A stretch of 60,861 nt of DNA from Clostridia bacterium (GCA_017399145.1 JAFQEG010000033.1:1-60861), one strand, 5' to 3'. Counted from the first letter of the stretch, positions 33,079 through 42,968 are shown. Notes: a model not told the origin generated them from the letters alone. Made by a program: numbers and translations.

Positions 33079-33729
33079 ATGGTAAAATATGAAAAAACAA
33101 GCACACAAAGGCTTGAGTCAACAGCACTCAATTATATACTAACCTGTCCTGACAACGTACAAAAGGACGAAAAGCTACCACTTATTGTATTTTTACATGG
33201 TGCTGGCGAAAGAGGAGATGACGTAAATCAAGTAAAGGTTTACTGTGTGCCTAAGCTATTTACCAACAATCAAGAGCACTTAGGAATAAGAGCATACACC
33301 CTTTCACCTCAATGTCCACAAAACACAACCTGGATTGATTATAAAAAGGAACTTTTCGCTTTAATAAACAAGGTGAAGAGTGAATACAATATAGACGAAG
33401 CAAATGTGAGCCTAACAGGTATTTCAATGGGTGGCTTCGGCACATGGGAAATGGCAATGACCTACCCCTACCTTTTCCACAAGATTGCACCCCTTTGTGG
33501 TGGTGGAATGAATTGGCGCGCATGGGCACTTACTATGCCTGTACGTGTTTTCCACGGTAGACGTGATGACGTTGTGCCAATTTCACAATCCGAGGCAATG
33601 GTAAATTCAATTAAGGTACAGGGTGGTCGTGTTGAGTTTACAATTTATGATGATTTATCCCACAACTGCTGGGATAGGGCATACGAGGAAACAGACCTTA
33701 TTAAATGGCTAGTAACTAAAGAAAATTAA
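33079..33729 (+). CDS. Alpha/beta hydrolase, PHB depolymerase/feruloyl-esterase-like
   Basis: The 216-residue hydrolase has IVFLHGAGERGDD (oxyanion loop, about residue 37), the nucleophile elbow GISMGGFG (about 115), the acid in FHGRRDDVVP and the catalytic histidine in LSHNCW. The family cleaves esters of various kinds. It has no signal peptide, so it acts in the cytoplasm. It lies 10 bp before a diacylglycerol kinase-like gene. Confidence 0.9.
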   Translation: MVKYEKTSTQRLESTALNYILTCPDNVQKDEKLPLIVFLHGAGERGDDVNQVKVYCVPKLFTNNQEHLGIRAYTLSPQCPQNTTWIDYKKELFALINKVKSEYNIDEANVSLTGISMGGFGTWEMAMTYPYLFHKIAPLCGGGMNWRAWALTMPVRVFHGRRDDVVPISQSEAMVNSIKVQGGRVEFTIYDDLSHNCWDRAYEETDLIKWLVTKEN

Positions 33730-33739
33730 GGAAAGAATA

Positions 33740-34651
33740 ATGGAAGAAAAGAAGAAACCTGGTAAGCTTAAGAAAATTATGCATATTCTTAACCCCTTGG
33801 CAGGCAAGGGCATAGCTACTCAAATTAAAGAGAAGCTAAAGGACTCTGACTACGTATATATGTCCAAAAGTGCCGACTCAACAACTGAGTTTATTAAAAA
33901 GACCTGTCTTGAGGACCCAGATACCTGCTTTACCATTTATGGTGGAGATGGCACAGTTTTCAAGGCTGTAAACGCACTTATGGAAAGTGGCTTTCAGGAC
34001 AGAGCCTCGCTTAAAATAGTACCACTTGGTAGTGGTAACGACTTTGTTCGCTCAATTCAAGATATGCCACAGGAGTTTACCTCTGACGTTATGCGTGTAA
34101 ACGATATGTATGCTATAAACGTTATAAATATTGGCTTTGACTGCTCAGTTGTGCAAAGAGCACAGGAGTTTAAGAAAAAGCCACTAGTTACAGGAAAAAT
34201 GGCATATATTATGGGCGTTGCAGGCGAGCTTATGAATAAAAAGCCAGTTCACGCAAAAATTACCTTAACCTATCAAGACGGCAAGCAAGAGGTCCTTGAG
34301 GACAACTTCCTTTTGATAGCTGTTGGAAATGGTAAATGGTATGGTGGTGGCTTTAAGGTAGCACCTGGTGCTAAGCTTGACGACGGCTTACTTGACGTAA
34401 ACATAATAAGAGATATAAGTGTACCAACCTTTGTAAGCCTCGTTGCCGACTTTAGAAAGGGTACTCACATAAAGGACGGAGAAAAATGCATTGTAAAGCC
34501 AGGAACCGAAAGGTTTTTGATTTACAAAAAGTGCATCGGCGTAAAAATCGAGGGGATTGAAACTGCCTGCTACGATGGTGAAATCTATAACGAAAGCACC
34601 GTTGATATTAAGGTTGTCCCTCACGCAATCAATCTAGTTAAGAATCAATAA
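33740..34651 (+). CDS. Diacylglycerol kinase-like lipid kinase (DagK/YegS family)
   Basis: The 303-residue protein has NPLAGKG at the start, the nucleotide motif YGGDGTVFKAVNAL (about residue 70), PLGSGNDFVR and the C-terminal beta-sandwich with GNGKWYGGGFKVAPGA and DGLLDVNI. The family phosphorylates diacylglycerol or related lipids at the membrane. GGAAAG precedes the ATG. Confidence 0.93.
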   Translation: MEEKKKPGKLKKIMHILNPLAGKGIATQIKEKLKDSDYVYMSKSADSTTEFIKKTCLEDPDTCFTIYGGDGTVFKAVNALMESGFQDRASLKIVPLGSGNDFVRSIQDMPQEFTSDVMRVNDMYAINVINIGFDCSVVQRAQEFKKKPLVTGKMAYIMGVAGELMNKKPVHAKITLTYQDGKQEVLEDNFLLIAVGNGKWYGGGFKVAPGAKLDDGLLDVNIIRDISVPTFVSLVADFRKGTHIKDGEKCIVKPGTERFLIYKKCIGVKIEGIETACYDGEIYNESTVDIKVVPHAINLVKNQ

Positions 34652-34678
34652 AAAAACCGACTAAGTGTCGGTTTTTTA
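34652..34678. terminator. Bidirectional terminator
   Basis: AAAAACCGAC, loop TAAGT, GTCGGTTTTT between the convergent kinase and lyase-like genes. Confidence 0.88.
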
Positions 34679-34679
34679 T

Positions 34680-36350
34680 TTATTCACAATCAATTGTAAA
34701 GCTAAAATAATTAAGACCTTCCTTAACTACAAGGTCGGTATAATAAACGATTTTTGTGTCCTTAGGCTTGCCATCATCGTCAACGGTTACTGTGTGGTAA
34801 TCTACACTTTCCAAGGTGGTGGCTAGGTCCTTATCAAAAATCACTCTAACATCACCAAAATCAACCACTCCATCGCTAATTTTTGGCTTTTCATAGGAAA
34901 CAAGCCTGTCAACAAAGCTAGTTGCACCCTCAAAGTATTCCTTAATTGCTACACTTTTTTCAAGAGGGCAAATTTCACGCACTAGCCTTTTTAGATTAGG
35001 CAGGTCGTAAAGGTCCTTATAGTCAATAGTGAATACACCATTTTCAAAGCGAGTGTAGGAGCGAGTTTCTGGAATGTTAGCTTGATACTGTCCGTCAATA
35101 ATTGGCACGTTGTGGCTTTTTGAGGATATTTCCATAAATCTATCGTATCTACCCTCGGTAAAGTAGTCCTTAGTGTAGGGACGGACACCGATATCAATTA
35201 AAACCTGTCTATTATTCTTTGAAACAATAAAAGACCCAACGTCATTGTGGTTGTGGCTTTCACCATTTGTACCACCCTTGCCACCTAATGCATAGCTTTT
35301 TGTCCTTTTAATATACCAGCCGGCGCTTTCCATATAGCACTCATATTCGCCAAGACTTTCAAAATCATACACAGGGTCGTAATATTTGATATATAAAAGA
35401 ATATTTATAAGTGGGTCAAGAGGCGTTGCATGCCTCTTTTTTGTTGGCATTATAAACTCATTTCCATATACGCTTTTAAGCATATAGAAAAGCATTGCGT
35501 TGGTTTTTACGTCCATAGGAGCATCACCATAAGAGGTAATAACGTCCTCGTCAAGCATTGTCTTTTGATAGAATAAAGCAATCTTCTTCGTTTTCTCAAG
35601 CTTGAAGTAATCACGCTCACCCTTTGTATATTCCCTCAATGCATAAGCATAGGCAAGAAATGAAACAAAGCCATAGCCCCAATACCCAGGACCCTCAAGG
35701 CATACACCGTCGTCAGGAAAGCCCTTGTAATACTTTTCCATATTCAAGTCAAAGCGAGGAAGTAGCTTGTCAAATTCCTCGGGAAAGACAAGCATAATTG
35801 TAATTCCCGTAAAGCCTGCGCAAACAGAGGTCCAGTTATTATATCTGTCCTCCCAGTGCCAAGCTTGACTCTTAAATGGGTCAAGGACTCTTCTTTTTAG
35901 CTCAGTTTTAATTCTTTTTGAAAGCTGAGGGTGGATTTTATCCCCTAGTAGATGATAAATCAATGCAAGGGAAGAGCTAAGTGCAGTTGAGCAAAGGTCA
36001 AGCTCGTAATAATTCTCCTCGTTTATGTCTGGTACGTGTGCAGGTAACGCCCAAGTGTAGATTGAAAGCATATCATAAATGCAATCCTCTAGCTGACCAA
36101 GATACTCACCACCATAAATAATTGCCATATATGCACAGATATGTAGCTTGTAGTAATGCTCATTCCAATCCTTTTCATAGGAATAGCGTTCTCCAAGCTC
36201 GGAAAATCTTCTAATCTTTGAGAAGGAAAGCGTCTTTAACTCCTTGTTGTGCTTTTCATATAATTCAAGATAAGCATCTCTTATAGACTTGTACTTGTCG
36301 GATTCTCTATATTCCTTAAGAAAATCCGTGCTAAGAAATTCTTCAAACAT
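34680..36350 (-). CDS. Heparinase II/III-like protein (copy 2)
   Basis: The 556-residue cytoplasmic protein has an alpha/alpha-toroid half (NNWTSVCAGFTG near residue 165, EGPGYWGYGF near 218) and a beta-sandwich half containing NGESHNHNDVGSFIV near residue 366, the hallmark of heparinase II/III and alginate lyase-type polysaccharide lyases. There is no signal peptide, so it would act on imported oligosaccharides. It is a paralogue of the preceding gene and overlaps it by one base (TAATG). Catalysis by uronate beta-elimination is inferred from the fold. It is the last gene of the cluster. Confidence 0.88.
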   Translation of the reverse strand: MFEEFLSTDFLKEYRESDKYKSIRDAYLELYEKHNKELKTLSFSKIRRFSELGERYSYEKDWNEHYYKLHICAYMAIIYGGEYLGQLEDCIYDMLSIYTWALPAHVPDINEENYYELDLCSTALSSSLALIYHLLGDKIHPQLSKRIKTELKRRVLDPFKSQAWHWEDRYNNWTSVCAGFTGITIMLVFPEEFDKLLPRFDLNMEKYYKGFPDDGVCLEGPGYWGYGFVSFLAYAYALREYTKGERDYFKLEKTKKIALFYQKTMLDEDVITSYGDAPMDVKTNAMLFYMLKSVYGNEFIMPTKKRHATPLDPLINILLYIKYYDPVYDFESLGEYECYMESAGWYIKRTKSYALGGKGGTNGESHNHNDVGSFIVSKNNRQVLIDIGVRPYTKDYFTEGRYDRFMEISSKSHNVPIIDGQYQANIPETRSYTRFENGVFTIDYKDLYDLPNLKRLVREICPLEKSVAIKEYFEGATSFVDRLVSYEKPKISDGVVDFGDVRVIFDKDLATTLESVDYHTVTVDDDGKPKDTKIVYYTDLVVKEGLNYFSFTIDCE

Positions 36351-38044
36351 TATAAAACCTCAATTGTAAAGGTAAAGGAGTTCTTTGGATTTTTTACCTC
36401 AATGCTTGTTAGGTAAATGTCCTCGCCAACCTTAATTTCACCATCGGGAGTTAGCTCATTTGCGTGAATATCCTTTTCATAGCTTGCTGTGGCAAGATAG
36501 GAATCAAAGGTAATTACAGCCTTGCCAATAGTTATTTTTCCGTTTTCAATAACTGGCTCCTTATAGGAAATTAGCCTTTCAACAAGAGAGGTTACACCCT
36601 CGTAGCTATCTGTTATAACAATTTTATTTTCACAAGGTGCATATTGACGCACTAGCTTAGTTACCTCGGGTGCATCATAAGCAACTCTAAAATCAACAGA
36701 GAATACACCGTTTTCGAAGCTTGTTGTTGGATAAGCCTCAGGAATATTTGCCTGATATTTTCCGTTAATAATAGGCACGTTGTGACCTCTTGAGGAGGTT
36801 TCAAGATAGGTATATCTTGTACCGTGCTCAAAATATTGTCTTGTATAAGGACGGCAACCCATATCGATAATAACCTGATCGTTGTCAATAGCCAAAATAA
36901 AGCTACCTACGTCGTTGTGGTTGTGACTTTCCCCATTACAGCCACCTCTTGCTGAAAAGCCGTATTTCAGGGTTCTCTTTGTAAACCAACCGCAATCCTG
37001 CATATAATATTCGGTAACCTGTGAAAGCTTGCCGTATGTATAGTCCTTATTTAAATAAACGAAAGCACTTACAGCAAAGGGGAAGTAGTGCACCTCCATA
37101 GTAAGTCTTTCTCTTGGTGGAAGCTCAAGTGCGTCTGGGTATAGATTTTTAAGGCTATACATAAATCCGTAAGGCACGGAAACGTCTGTACCTGCACCAC
37201 AGTCTCCGTAGTTTACTATTACATCTCTGTCTAAAAATAGCTTTTGTAAGAAGGTTGAAATGCTTTTAATCTTTTCGTCCTTTAATAAATCAACCTTGCC
37301 ACCTGTAAATTCTCTTTGCATTCTTGCATATTCTACAAAGTAGCCAAAGCCGTAGGACCAGTAGCCTGCACCCTCAACGCATACACCGTCGTTTTTGTAT
37401 GAGTCGATATAGCTTGCCATATCCTTGTTAAGCCTTGCTTGCGCCTTTTCAAAAAGCTCAGGACGGTTAAGCATAATAGCACAGCCCGTAGCACCTGCAC
37501 AAACTGCAGTCCAGTTGTTTTGACGGTATTCCCAATGCCAATCCTGTTTAAAGAAGGGCTCAATTAAACGTCTGTTGATTTCGAAATCAATTCTTGATTT
37601 AATAAGTGGGTGTAGTCTGTCCTTTAGCATTACCTTAATCATAGCAAGTGCCATAGACATAGTAGTTGCGTCAAGGTCAAGCTCACCTACGTTGCATACC
37701 TCGATATTATCAATATGTGCAGGCAAAGCCCATACATACAGGTCGCAAACTTCCCAAATAGTGTCCTGTAAGAGCTTAAGATAGTCCTCGTTTTCAGGAT
37801 ACAAAAGGCTCATAAGTGCCATAGCATAAAGCCTGTGCTGACGCTTGAAGAATACATTTTGATAAGTAGTTCTATCTCCCTTGTCCTTGAATAGACGGAA
37901 GGCTGAAAACTTAATAGTTTCAATTTCACCGTGACAATACTTCTCGTAGTCCTTCAACACCGCATCAATTAAGTGCTTGTATTCGGGCTTATCCTTTAAG
38001 CTTGCCCAAAACTCTGGATTTGATGCTTTTCCAAGTAAATTCAT
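36350..38044 (-). CDS. Heparinase II/III-like protein (copy 1)
   Basis: The 564-residue paralogue of the downstream protein keeps the same landmarks: NNWTAVCAGATG, EGAGYWSYGF, and CNGESHNHNDVGSFIL. ATG at 38044 has GGGGG upstream and lies one base after the stop codon of the isomerase gene; the open frame begins four codons earlier at TTG. No signal peptide. Tandem lyase copies usually split the work on one polymer's different linkages. Confidence 0.88.
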   Translation of the reverse strand: MNLLGKASNPEFWASLKDKPEYKHLIDAVLKDYEKYCHGEIETIKFSAFRLFKDKGDRTTYQNVFFKRQHRLYAMALMSLLYPENEDYLKLLQDTIWEVCDLYVWALPAHIDNIEVCNVGELDLDATTMSMALAMIKVMLKDRLHPLIKSRIDFEINRRLIEPFFKQDWHWEYRQNNWTAVCAGATGCAIMLNRPELFEKAQARLNKDMASYIDSYKNDGVCVEGAGYWSYGFGYFVEYARMQREFTGGKVDLLKDEKIKSISTFLQKLFLDRDVIVNYGDCGAGTDVSVPYGFMYSLKNLYPDALELPPRERLTMEVHYFPFAVSAFVYLNKDYTYGKLSQVTEYYMQDCGWFTKRTLKYGFSARGGCNGESHNHNDVGSFILAIDNDQVIIDMGCRPYTRQYFEHGTRYTYLETSSRGHNVPIINGKYQANIPEAYPTTSFENGVFSVDFRVAYDAPEVTKLVRQYAPCENKIVITDSYEGVTSLVERLISYKEPVIENGKITIGKAVITFDSYLATASYEKDIHANELTPDGEIKVGEDIYLTSIEVKNPKNSFTFTIEVL

Positions 38045-38045
38045 A

Positions 38046-38834
38046 TTAACCCCCAATTAAGCTATTTAAGGATTTTGCCTCACAGGGAAGAGAGGTAATC
38101 TCACCATCAGGCATAAACTCTAAAAATAGTATTCTGTCGCTTGCGTTTTCGTCATTTAGCACCTTGATATACTCACACCACTCGCATTTCCCTTCATCGA
38201 GAGGGAACTTTTCACCGCATTGATTCCAGTTGAAAACGTGTATGTTAGTAATGTAAGGCAAAAGCGCCTTTAGTGCCTCAAGATTATATTCAAAGGATTT
38301 TGAGTGATTAGGTTGCCAATAAAGTCTTAAATTGTCACAATCAACGTCATTTATAAACTTAAGTGTATCGTGATAATCGTCGGTAAGGGTTGCAAAATGG
38401 CACTCAATTGAAAGAGTTAAGCCATATTTTTCAGCTTGCTTGCAAAGACTCTTTGTAAGCGTTACGGTTTTTTCGTAATGCTCCTTACAAATATATTGGC
38501 ACTTACCCTTTTTACAGCCACACTTAGGCCAACCAAGCCAAACTCTAACAGTTTTAGCACCTAGTGCAACGGCAGTTTTTAAAACTCTTTTAAAGGGCAG
38601 AGGAAAATGCTCGTCACAATGGTACATAAGACCAAAATAAGACCCGTAGGACGCACATTTTAGCCCTGCACCATGCATAAGTCTTCTTACCTTGCGTGCA
38701 AGCTTAACGTCACCCATAGGGATATGCACGTCGCCACCCCACTCAATATATTCAAGCCCTGCCTCCTTGGTAGCCTTGATTAATTCTTTAATGCTTTTCT
38801 TTCTAAATGAAATAGAAACTAATCCACTTTTCAT
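38046..38834 (-). CDS. Sugar phosphate isomerase/epimerase-type TIM barrel (xylose isomerase-like)
   Basis: The 262-residue AP-endonuclease-2 family barrel has EYIEWGGDVHIP, VRVWLGWP, TLSIECHFATLTDD and LYWQPNHSKSFE, with Glu, Asp and His positions typical of the metal site. A cysteine-rich loop (CGCKKGKCQYIC near residue 105) is unusual and may hold metal or a disulfide. It probably isomerises, epimerises or dehydrates a sugar acid. AGGAG precedes the ATG. Confidence 0.88.
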   Translation of the reverse strand: MKSGLVSISFRKKSIKELIKATKEAGLEYIEWGGDVHIPMGDVKLARKVRRLMHGAGLKCASYGSYFGLMYHCDEHFPLPFKRVLKTAVALGAKTVRVWLGWPKCGCKKGKCQYICKEHYEKTVTLTKSLCKQAEKYGLTLSIECHFATLTDDYHDTLKFINDVDCDNLRLYWQPNHSKSFEYNLEALKALLPYITNIHVFNWNQCGEKFPLDEGKCEWCEYIKVLNDENASDRILFLEFMPDGEITSLPCEAKSLNSLIGG

Positions 38835-38872
38835 ATTTTTCTCCTGTGGCTAAATGCCAAAATGCTAATAAA

Positions 38873-38902
38873 GGGCTTGATTGCTAAGAAGCAACCAAGC
38901 CC
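38873..38902 (-). terminator. Hairpin between flavoprotein and isomerase genes
   Basis: GGGCTTGGTTGC, loop TTCTTA, GCAATCAAGCCC on the minus strand, followed by TTTATTAG. It is either a partial terminator that lowers expression of the three downstream genes or an mRNA stabiliser. Confidence 0.6.
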
Positions 38903-38912
38903 GTTGCTTGTG

Positions 38913-40862
38913 TTAATAAATATTTTTTGTTTCTCTGTAATCACGCCATACGTTTTCGAAGAAACCGCCACCCTCTGGAAGAGGTCTTACAGGACGTGAT
39001 TTTCCGTCAACGTCAACACCGTCAAGAGTTAACTCGAAAACCTTATCGTTGAAGTCACCATTATCAAGGACAAAACGGAAAACACCCTCCATTTTTTCAG
39101 GTGCTTGACCGTTTTCTGCGCTATAAATAGCAGACCCACGAGATTTTCCACCAACCATAACGTAAAATTCCATAGCTGAAACGTAAAGTCGCTGTGCAAG
39201 TAGCGCATCTCTTAGACGATAAGCTAGCCATAGCTTGCTTTCCTTATTAACCTTAACGATATCATTAAAGTTTAAAATGGTGTGAGAGATTTCCTTTCCA
39301 AATTCCTCAAAGCGAGAGGAATCTCTTATAGGACCTGCCACCTCGTCCATTTTTCTTTGATATACATCGGTAATTGAGGAAACGTTGTCCTCACTACCTA
39401 AAATGCTATTTGTAAGAGTAATGTGCTTAGAAACAACTGCCTCTGCAACCTTATCAAAATCGTCAACAAGCTGATTTTCTTGATGCTTAGAAATGTATTG
39501 CGCGCATCTCATAGAACCAACCTGACCTGCATTCAAGGCACTACCACCTGGACGATACACACCATGGCTACCTGCAACCTCACCACAAGCAAATAGGTGA
39601 GGCACATTTGTTTGCCACCACATATTAATGTCAAGACCACCATTATTGTGCTGTGCACAAAGAGCAATCTCAAGCATTTCCTTCTCTAGGTCAACGCCCT
39701 TGGACTTATACAAATCATAAGCAGGCATATTCATAAATTGAAGTCTTTCTAAAGGATTTCCAAAGCATGCGTGAGCATTTTCTAGATACTCCCTTGCCTC
39801 ACCATCTAGCTTGTCATAGGGAAGACTATCAAGACCATAAGGATTCTTTCTAAAGTCCAAATATACGCGTCTGCCTCTCATTACGCACTCTCTAAATACC
39901 AAAAGGTCTATAATAGATGAACCGTTTAATACCTTTTTGCAGTCAAATGGCCACTCGTAGCCCTTTCTAAATATCTTAGATAGGCAAGTACCAATATCAT
40001 CAAAGTATTCGTTCAAAAATTCATACTCGTTGCCCTTTTCGTCAACGGATACAAATCTAGGTAAAACCTGCATATATGTACCAGAAACGTTCCAACGAGG
40101 AGCAACGGAGGCAAGACCATACTGCCACTCGGTTAGATTTTTACCCTTAACTCCTGCCTCAAAGGCAACGCCACTAGCGCCGTGATGACCTAATGGATAA
40201 ACTGTGTTAGAGTAAATACCGGCAGGGCCACCTGTTGCTATAATTGTGTTTTGAGCTTGAACAAGCACGAAACGGTCGTTTTCACTCTGTGAAGCCTTGT
40301 TTAAGCACAAAAAACCTACACAGGTGTCGCCATTTTTAATAAATTCTACAATTTGAAGCTTGTCGTAAATATTAATTTGACGCCTGTTTACTTCTTTTTC
40401 AAGACATTCTGTCATCATCTTAGAGGTAAGAGGACCAACACTTGTAGCCCTTGCACGTGGGTCGTGGTCGGTTTTGTAGCCAACGTACTCACCATAACGA
40501 TTTACAGGAAACTCAACACCCAACTCGCAAAGATGCAAGAAGCAGGGCACAGAGAGTGCAGCCTCGGCATAAGCAATATCGCCATCAACACACTTGCCAT
40601 TAAAGAAATCCTGTGCCATTGCCTTAGGTGAGTCAGGGTAGTCGGCGCACAAATTCATTTTATAATAGGTTTGCTTGTCAGACCCTGTATTACGTGAGGT
40701 ACCCATGTTAATACCCTCTGTAACGATTGCAATATCATTAACCCCGTAGTCGCTTAATCTAAGTGCGGCATTATATCCGGCAGCACCTGTGCCGATAATT
40801 GCTGTATTTAGGGTAACCTTTTTGAGGCTTACCCCATTAAAAATTACATTTGTTTCAGTCAT
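38913..40862 (-). CDS. Fumarate reductase/aspartate oxidase-like flavoprotein
   Basis: The 649-residue FAD-binding_2 protein has the dinucleotide fold IIGTGAAGYNAALRL near residue 22, the catalytic-domain stretch DHDPRARATSVGPLTSKMM, IIATGGPAGIYSNTVYPLGHHG and the C-terminal FAD-contact GGSALNAGQVGSMRCAQYI, as in succinate dehydrogenase/fumarate reductase and L-aspartate oxidase flavoproteins. No iron-sulfur or membrane subunit is encoded nearby, so it may be a soluble enoate reductase or a dehydrogenase. AAGGGG precedes the ATG. Confidence 0.88.
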   Translation of the reverse strand: MTETNVIFNGVSLKKVTLNTAIIGTGAAGYNAALRLSDYGVNDIAIVTEGINMGTSRNTGSDKQTYYKMNLCADYPDSPKAMAQDFFNGKCVDGDIAYAEAALSVPCFLHLCELGVEFPVNRYGEYVGYKTDHDPRARATSVGPLTSKMMTECLEKEVNRRQINIYDKLQIVEFIKNGDTCVGFLCLNKASQSENDRFVLVQAQNTIIATGGPAGIYSNTVYPLGHHGASGVAFEAGVKGKNLTEWQYGLASVAPRWNVSGTYMQVLPRFVSVDEKGNEYEFLNEYFDDIGTCLSKIFRKGYEWPFDCKKVLNGSSIIDLLVFRECVMRGRRVYLDFRKNPYGLDSLPYDKLDGEAREYLENAHACFGNPLERLQFMNMPAYDLYKSKGVDLEKEMLEIALCAQHNNGGLDINMWWQTNVPHLFACGEVAGSHGVYRPGGSALNAGQVGSMRCAQYISKHQENQLVDDFDKVAEAVVSKHITLTNSILGSEDNVSSITDVYQRKMDEVAGPIRDSSRFEEFGKEISHTILNFNDIVKVNKESKLWLAYRLRDALLAQRLYVSAMEFYVMVGGKSRGSAIYSAENGQAPEKMEGVFRFVLDNGDFNDKVFELTLDGVDVDGKSRPVRPLPEGGGFFENVWRDYRETKNIY

Positions 40863-40876
40863 AGGGACCCCTTTGA

Positions 40877-41629
40877 TTATAATCTTTGAATGTGCATACC
40901 ACCGTCAACTATAATTGATTGACCTGTGGTGTAGCCAAGCATACCTGAGGAAAGAGTATAAATTGCGTTAGCGCAATCCTCTGGCAAGCCCCATCTTCCA
41001 AGTGGTACAAGACCACCGGCAATAAGGTTGTCGTATTTTTCCTTAACCTTTTCAGTCATACCTGTTGCAATAATGCCTGGGCAAATTTCGTTTACTGTAA
41101 TGCCCTCGCCTGCCAAGCGGTCAGCGAAAAGCTTTGTAATCATAGTAGCGCCTGCCTTAGAAATGCAGTATTCACCACGGCTTGTAGATGAAGTGTAAGC
41201 AGAGCAGGAGGAAACGTTTACAATGTAACCACGAATACCCTTTTCACACTCTTGCTTTAGCATTTGATTAGCAACTAGCTGAGTTAGGAAAAGTGTACCC
41301 TTTGTGTTAATATCCATAACAAAATCGTAGCTTTCCTCGGTCATTTCCAAAATATCATTTCTTACCTTTGGTGCAACACCTGCAACGTTTACAAGCACGT
41401 CAATTCTGCCAAAGCTATCAATAGCGCACTTAACAAGGTTAGCCCTGTCCTCGCCTGAGGCAAGATTTCCCTTAACGTAAACAAGATTTTCCATATCCTT
41501 AAACTTGTCTGCAACCTTATCAGCGTCCAAAATATCCATAGCTACAACACAGTAGCCCTCTTTGTTAAATTTTTCAACAGTAGCGTAGCCAATGCCACCT
41601 GCTGCACCTGTAATAATAGCAACCTTCAT
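40877..41629 (-). CDS. Short-chain dehydrogenase/reductase (SDR)
   Basis: The 250-residue Rossmann enzyme has TGAAGGIGYATVE, the NVAGVAP motif (NNAG variant), catalytic Ser in NVSSCSAYTSS and YCISKAG (YxxxK). The C-terminus GQSIIVDGGMHIQRL is typical of the 3-ketoacyl-ACP reductase/sugar dehydrogenase group. It lies between the flavoprotein and the Old Yellow Enzyme-type gene with 14-16 bp gaps. Confidence 0.94.
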   Translation of the reverse strand: MKVAIITGAAGGIGYATVEKFNKEGYCVVAMDILDADKVADKFKDMENLVYVKGNLASGEDRANLVKCAIDSFGRIDVLVNVAGVAPKVRNDILEMTEESYDFVMDINTKGTLFLTQLVANQMLKQECEKGIRGYIVNVSSCSAYTSSTSRGEYCISKAGATMITKLFADRLAGEGITVNEICPGIIATGMTEKVKEKYDNLIAGGLVPLGRWGLPEDCANAIYTLSSGMLGYTTGQSIIVDGGMHIQRL

Positions 41630-41645
41630 TTCTTAATCCTTTCTA

Positions 41646-42968
41646 TTACTTTCCTAAAACGTACTTTTTGTAAAGAGGTGCATAAACCTCTTGGTCACGA
41701 ATAACACAGCCTGGTGTACCACCTGGTTGTCTCATAATCTCTGTACACTTGCTACAACAAATACAAAGCTTTTTAGGGTCAAGATTTTGACCACTTGTAA
41801 TTGCATTTGCACAATCTGGATATGCAAGAGTCTGTCTACCATAGCCGGCAAAATCAAATTTACCCTCATTTATGTAGCCTGCACAAACGTTTGCACTCTC
41901 GGACCCTAAGAATGAAATGCCAGAGGAAATAACGGGCGTACCCTTAATTTCCTGTGCAATTTCGCCTATACCATCAAGCATTCTCTTAACACCAAACATA
42001 GGATGCTCGGGTGCCTCATAGCCACCTCTTGAATATGGACGATTTACGTGTGGATTGAAGTATGGGTTACCCATAGTCATATCAATCATATCAATTCCGT
42101 TTTCAACAAGCTTTTTGACAAGCATCTTAGACTCGGTAAAGTCAGGCACAATTCCTTGACCCTCCTTTACTGCAAAGCCGTATGGATATGGGAAGCCGTC
42201 GTATACGTTTAGTCTTGATGTAATAATGAAGTCCTTACCAGTTAAATCCTTAGCATTCTTAACTGCGTTTGTAAGAAGCCTTGTTCTATTTTCAAAGCTA
42301 CCACCATATCTGCCCTCACGCTCATAAGCGGAAAGAAGCTCGCTTAAAAGGTATCTGTGACAGCTCTTAATATCAGCACCATCAAAGCCTAATTCCTTAG
42401 CTACAACGGCACCATTGACAAGTGCCTCGCCAAGCCTGTCAAGATATTCGTCAGTTACTATTCTTGACTTATCAATGGGGTTGTCCTTTTCAAAAATAGG
42501 ATTATTGTAAGCAATAAGTGGAGCAGGTGTACCCTGAGGCTTAGAATATCTACCTGAGTGAGTCAACTGAATAATAACAATTGGCTCAAAGCCGTTTGCA
42601 CGATAGCATTCGTCCTTAATATCGTGAACAATTTGCTTAAAGGAATCCTTTGTTTTGTCGGTTAGGTACATTTGACGAGGATTAGCCCTGCCTTCCTCAA
42701 ATACAGCTGTCGCCTCAAACCAAATTATACCTGCACCACCACGTGCAAAACGAAGATATCTTCTCTTAGTTAGCTCATCTGGTGCACCCTCACGTGTACC
42801 ATCACAGCCCTCCATAGCTTGATAAACTATTCTGTTGTTTACTGTCTTACCAGCAATGACGATTTTCTGCGCAAGAGGAGAAATATCCTCAGAGTAAGGA
42901 AAGGAAACATTTGCTTCCTCGCACATTTTCAAAAAAGCGTCCTTGTTTTGTGGAACATTGTATGCCAT
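41646..42968 (-). CDS. NADH:flavin oxidoreductase (Old Yellow Enzyme family) with Fe-S motif
   Basis: The 440-residue protein has the OYE barrel (NRIVYQAMEGCDGT, IIQLTHSGRYSKP, FDGADIKSCHRYLLSELLS) and a C-terminal cysteine cluster CICCSKCTEIMRQPGGTPGC, as in the N-terminal part of 2,4-dienoyl-CoA reductase and 2-enoate reductases, where it binds a [4Fe-4S] cluster. It lacks the FAD/NADH domain of the long forms, so electrons may come from the flavoprotein next door (inference). GAGGTGA precedes the ATG; first gene of the cluster. Confidence 0.93.
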   Translation of the reverse strand: MAYNVPQNKDAFLKMCEEANVSFPYSEDISPLAQKIVIAGKTVNNRIVYQAMEGCDGTREGAPDELTKRRYLRFARGGAGIIWFEATAVFEEGRANPRQMYLTDKTKDSFKQIVHDIKDECYRANGFEPIVIIQLTHSGRYSKPQGTPAPLIAYNNPIFEKDNPIDKSRIVTDEYLDRLGEALVNGAVVAKELGFDGADIKSCHRYLLSELLSAYEREGRYGGSFENRTRLLTNAVKNAKDLTGKDFIITSRLNVYDGFPYPYGFAVKEGQGIVPDFTESKMLVKKLVENGIDMIDMTMGNPYFNPHVNRPYSRGGYEAPEHPMFGVKRMLDGIGEIAQEIKGTPVISSGISFLGSESANVCAGYINEGKFDFAGYGRQTLAYPDCANAITSGQNLDPKKLCICCSKCTEIMRQPGGTPGCVIRDQEVYAPLYKKYVLGK

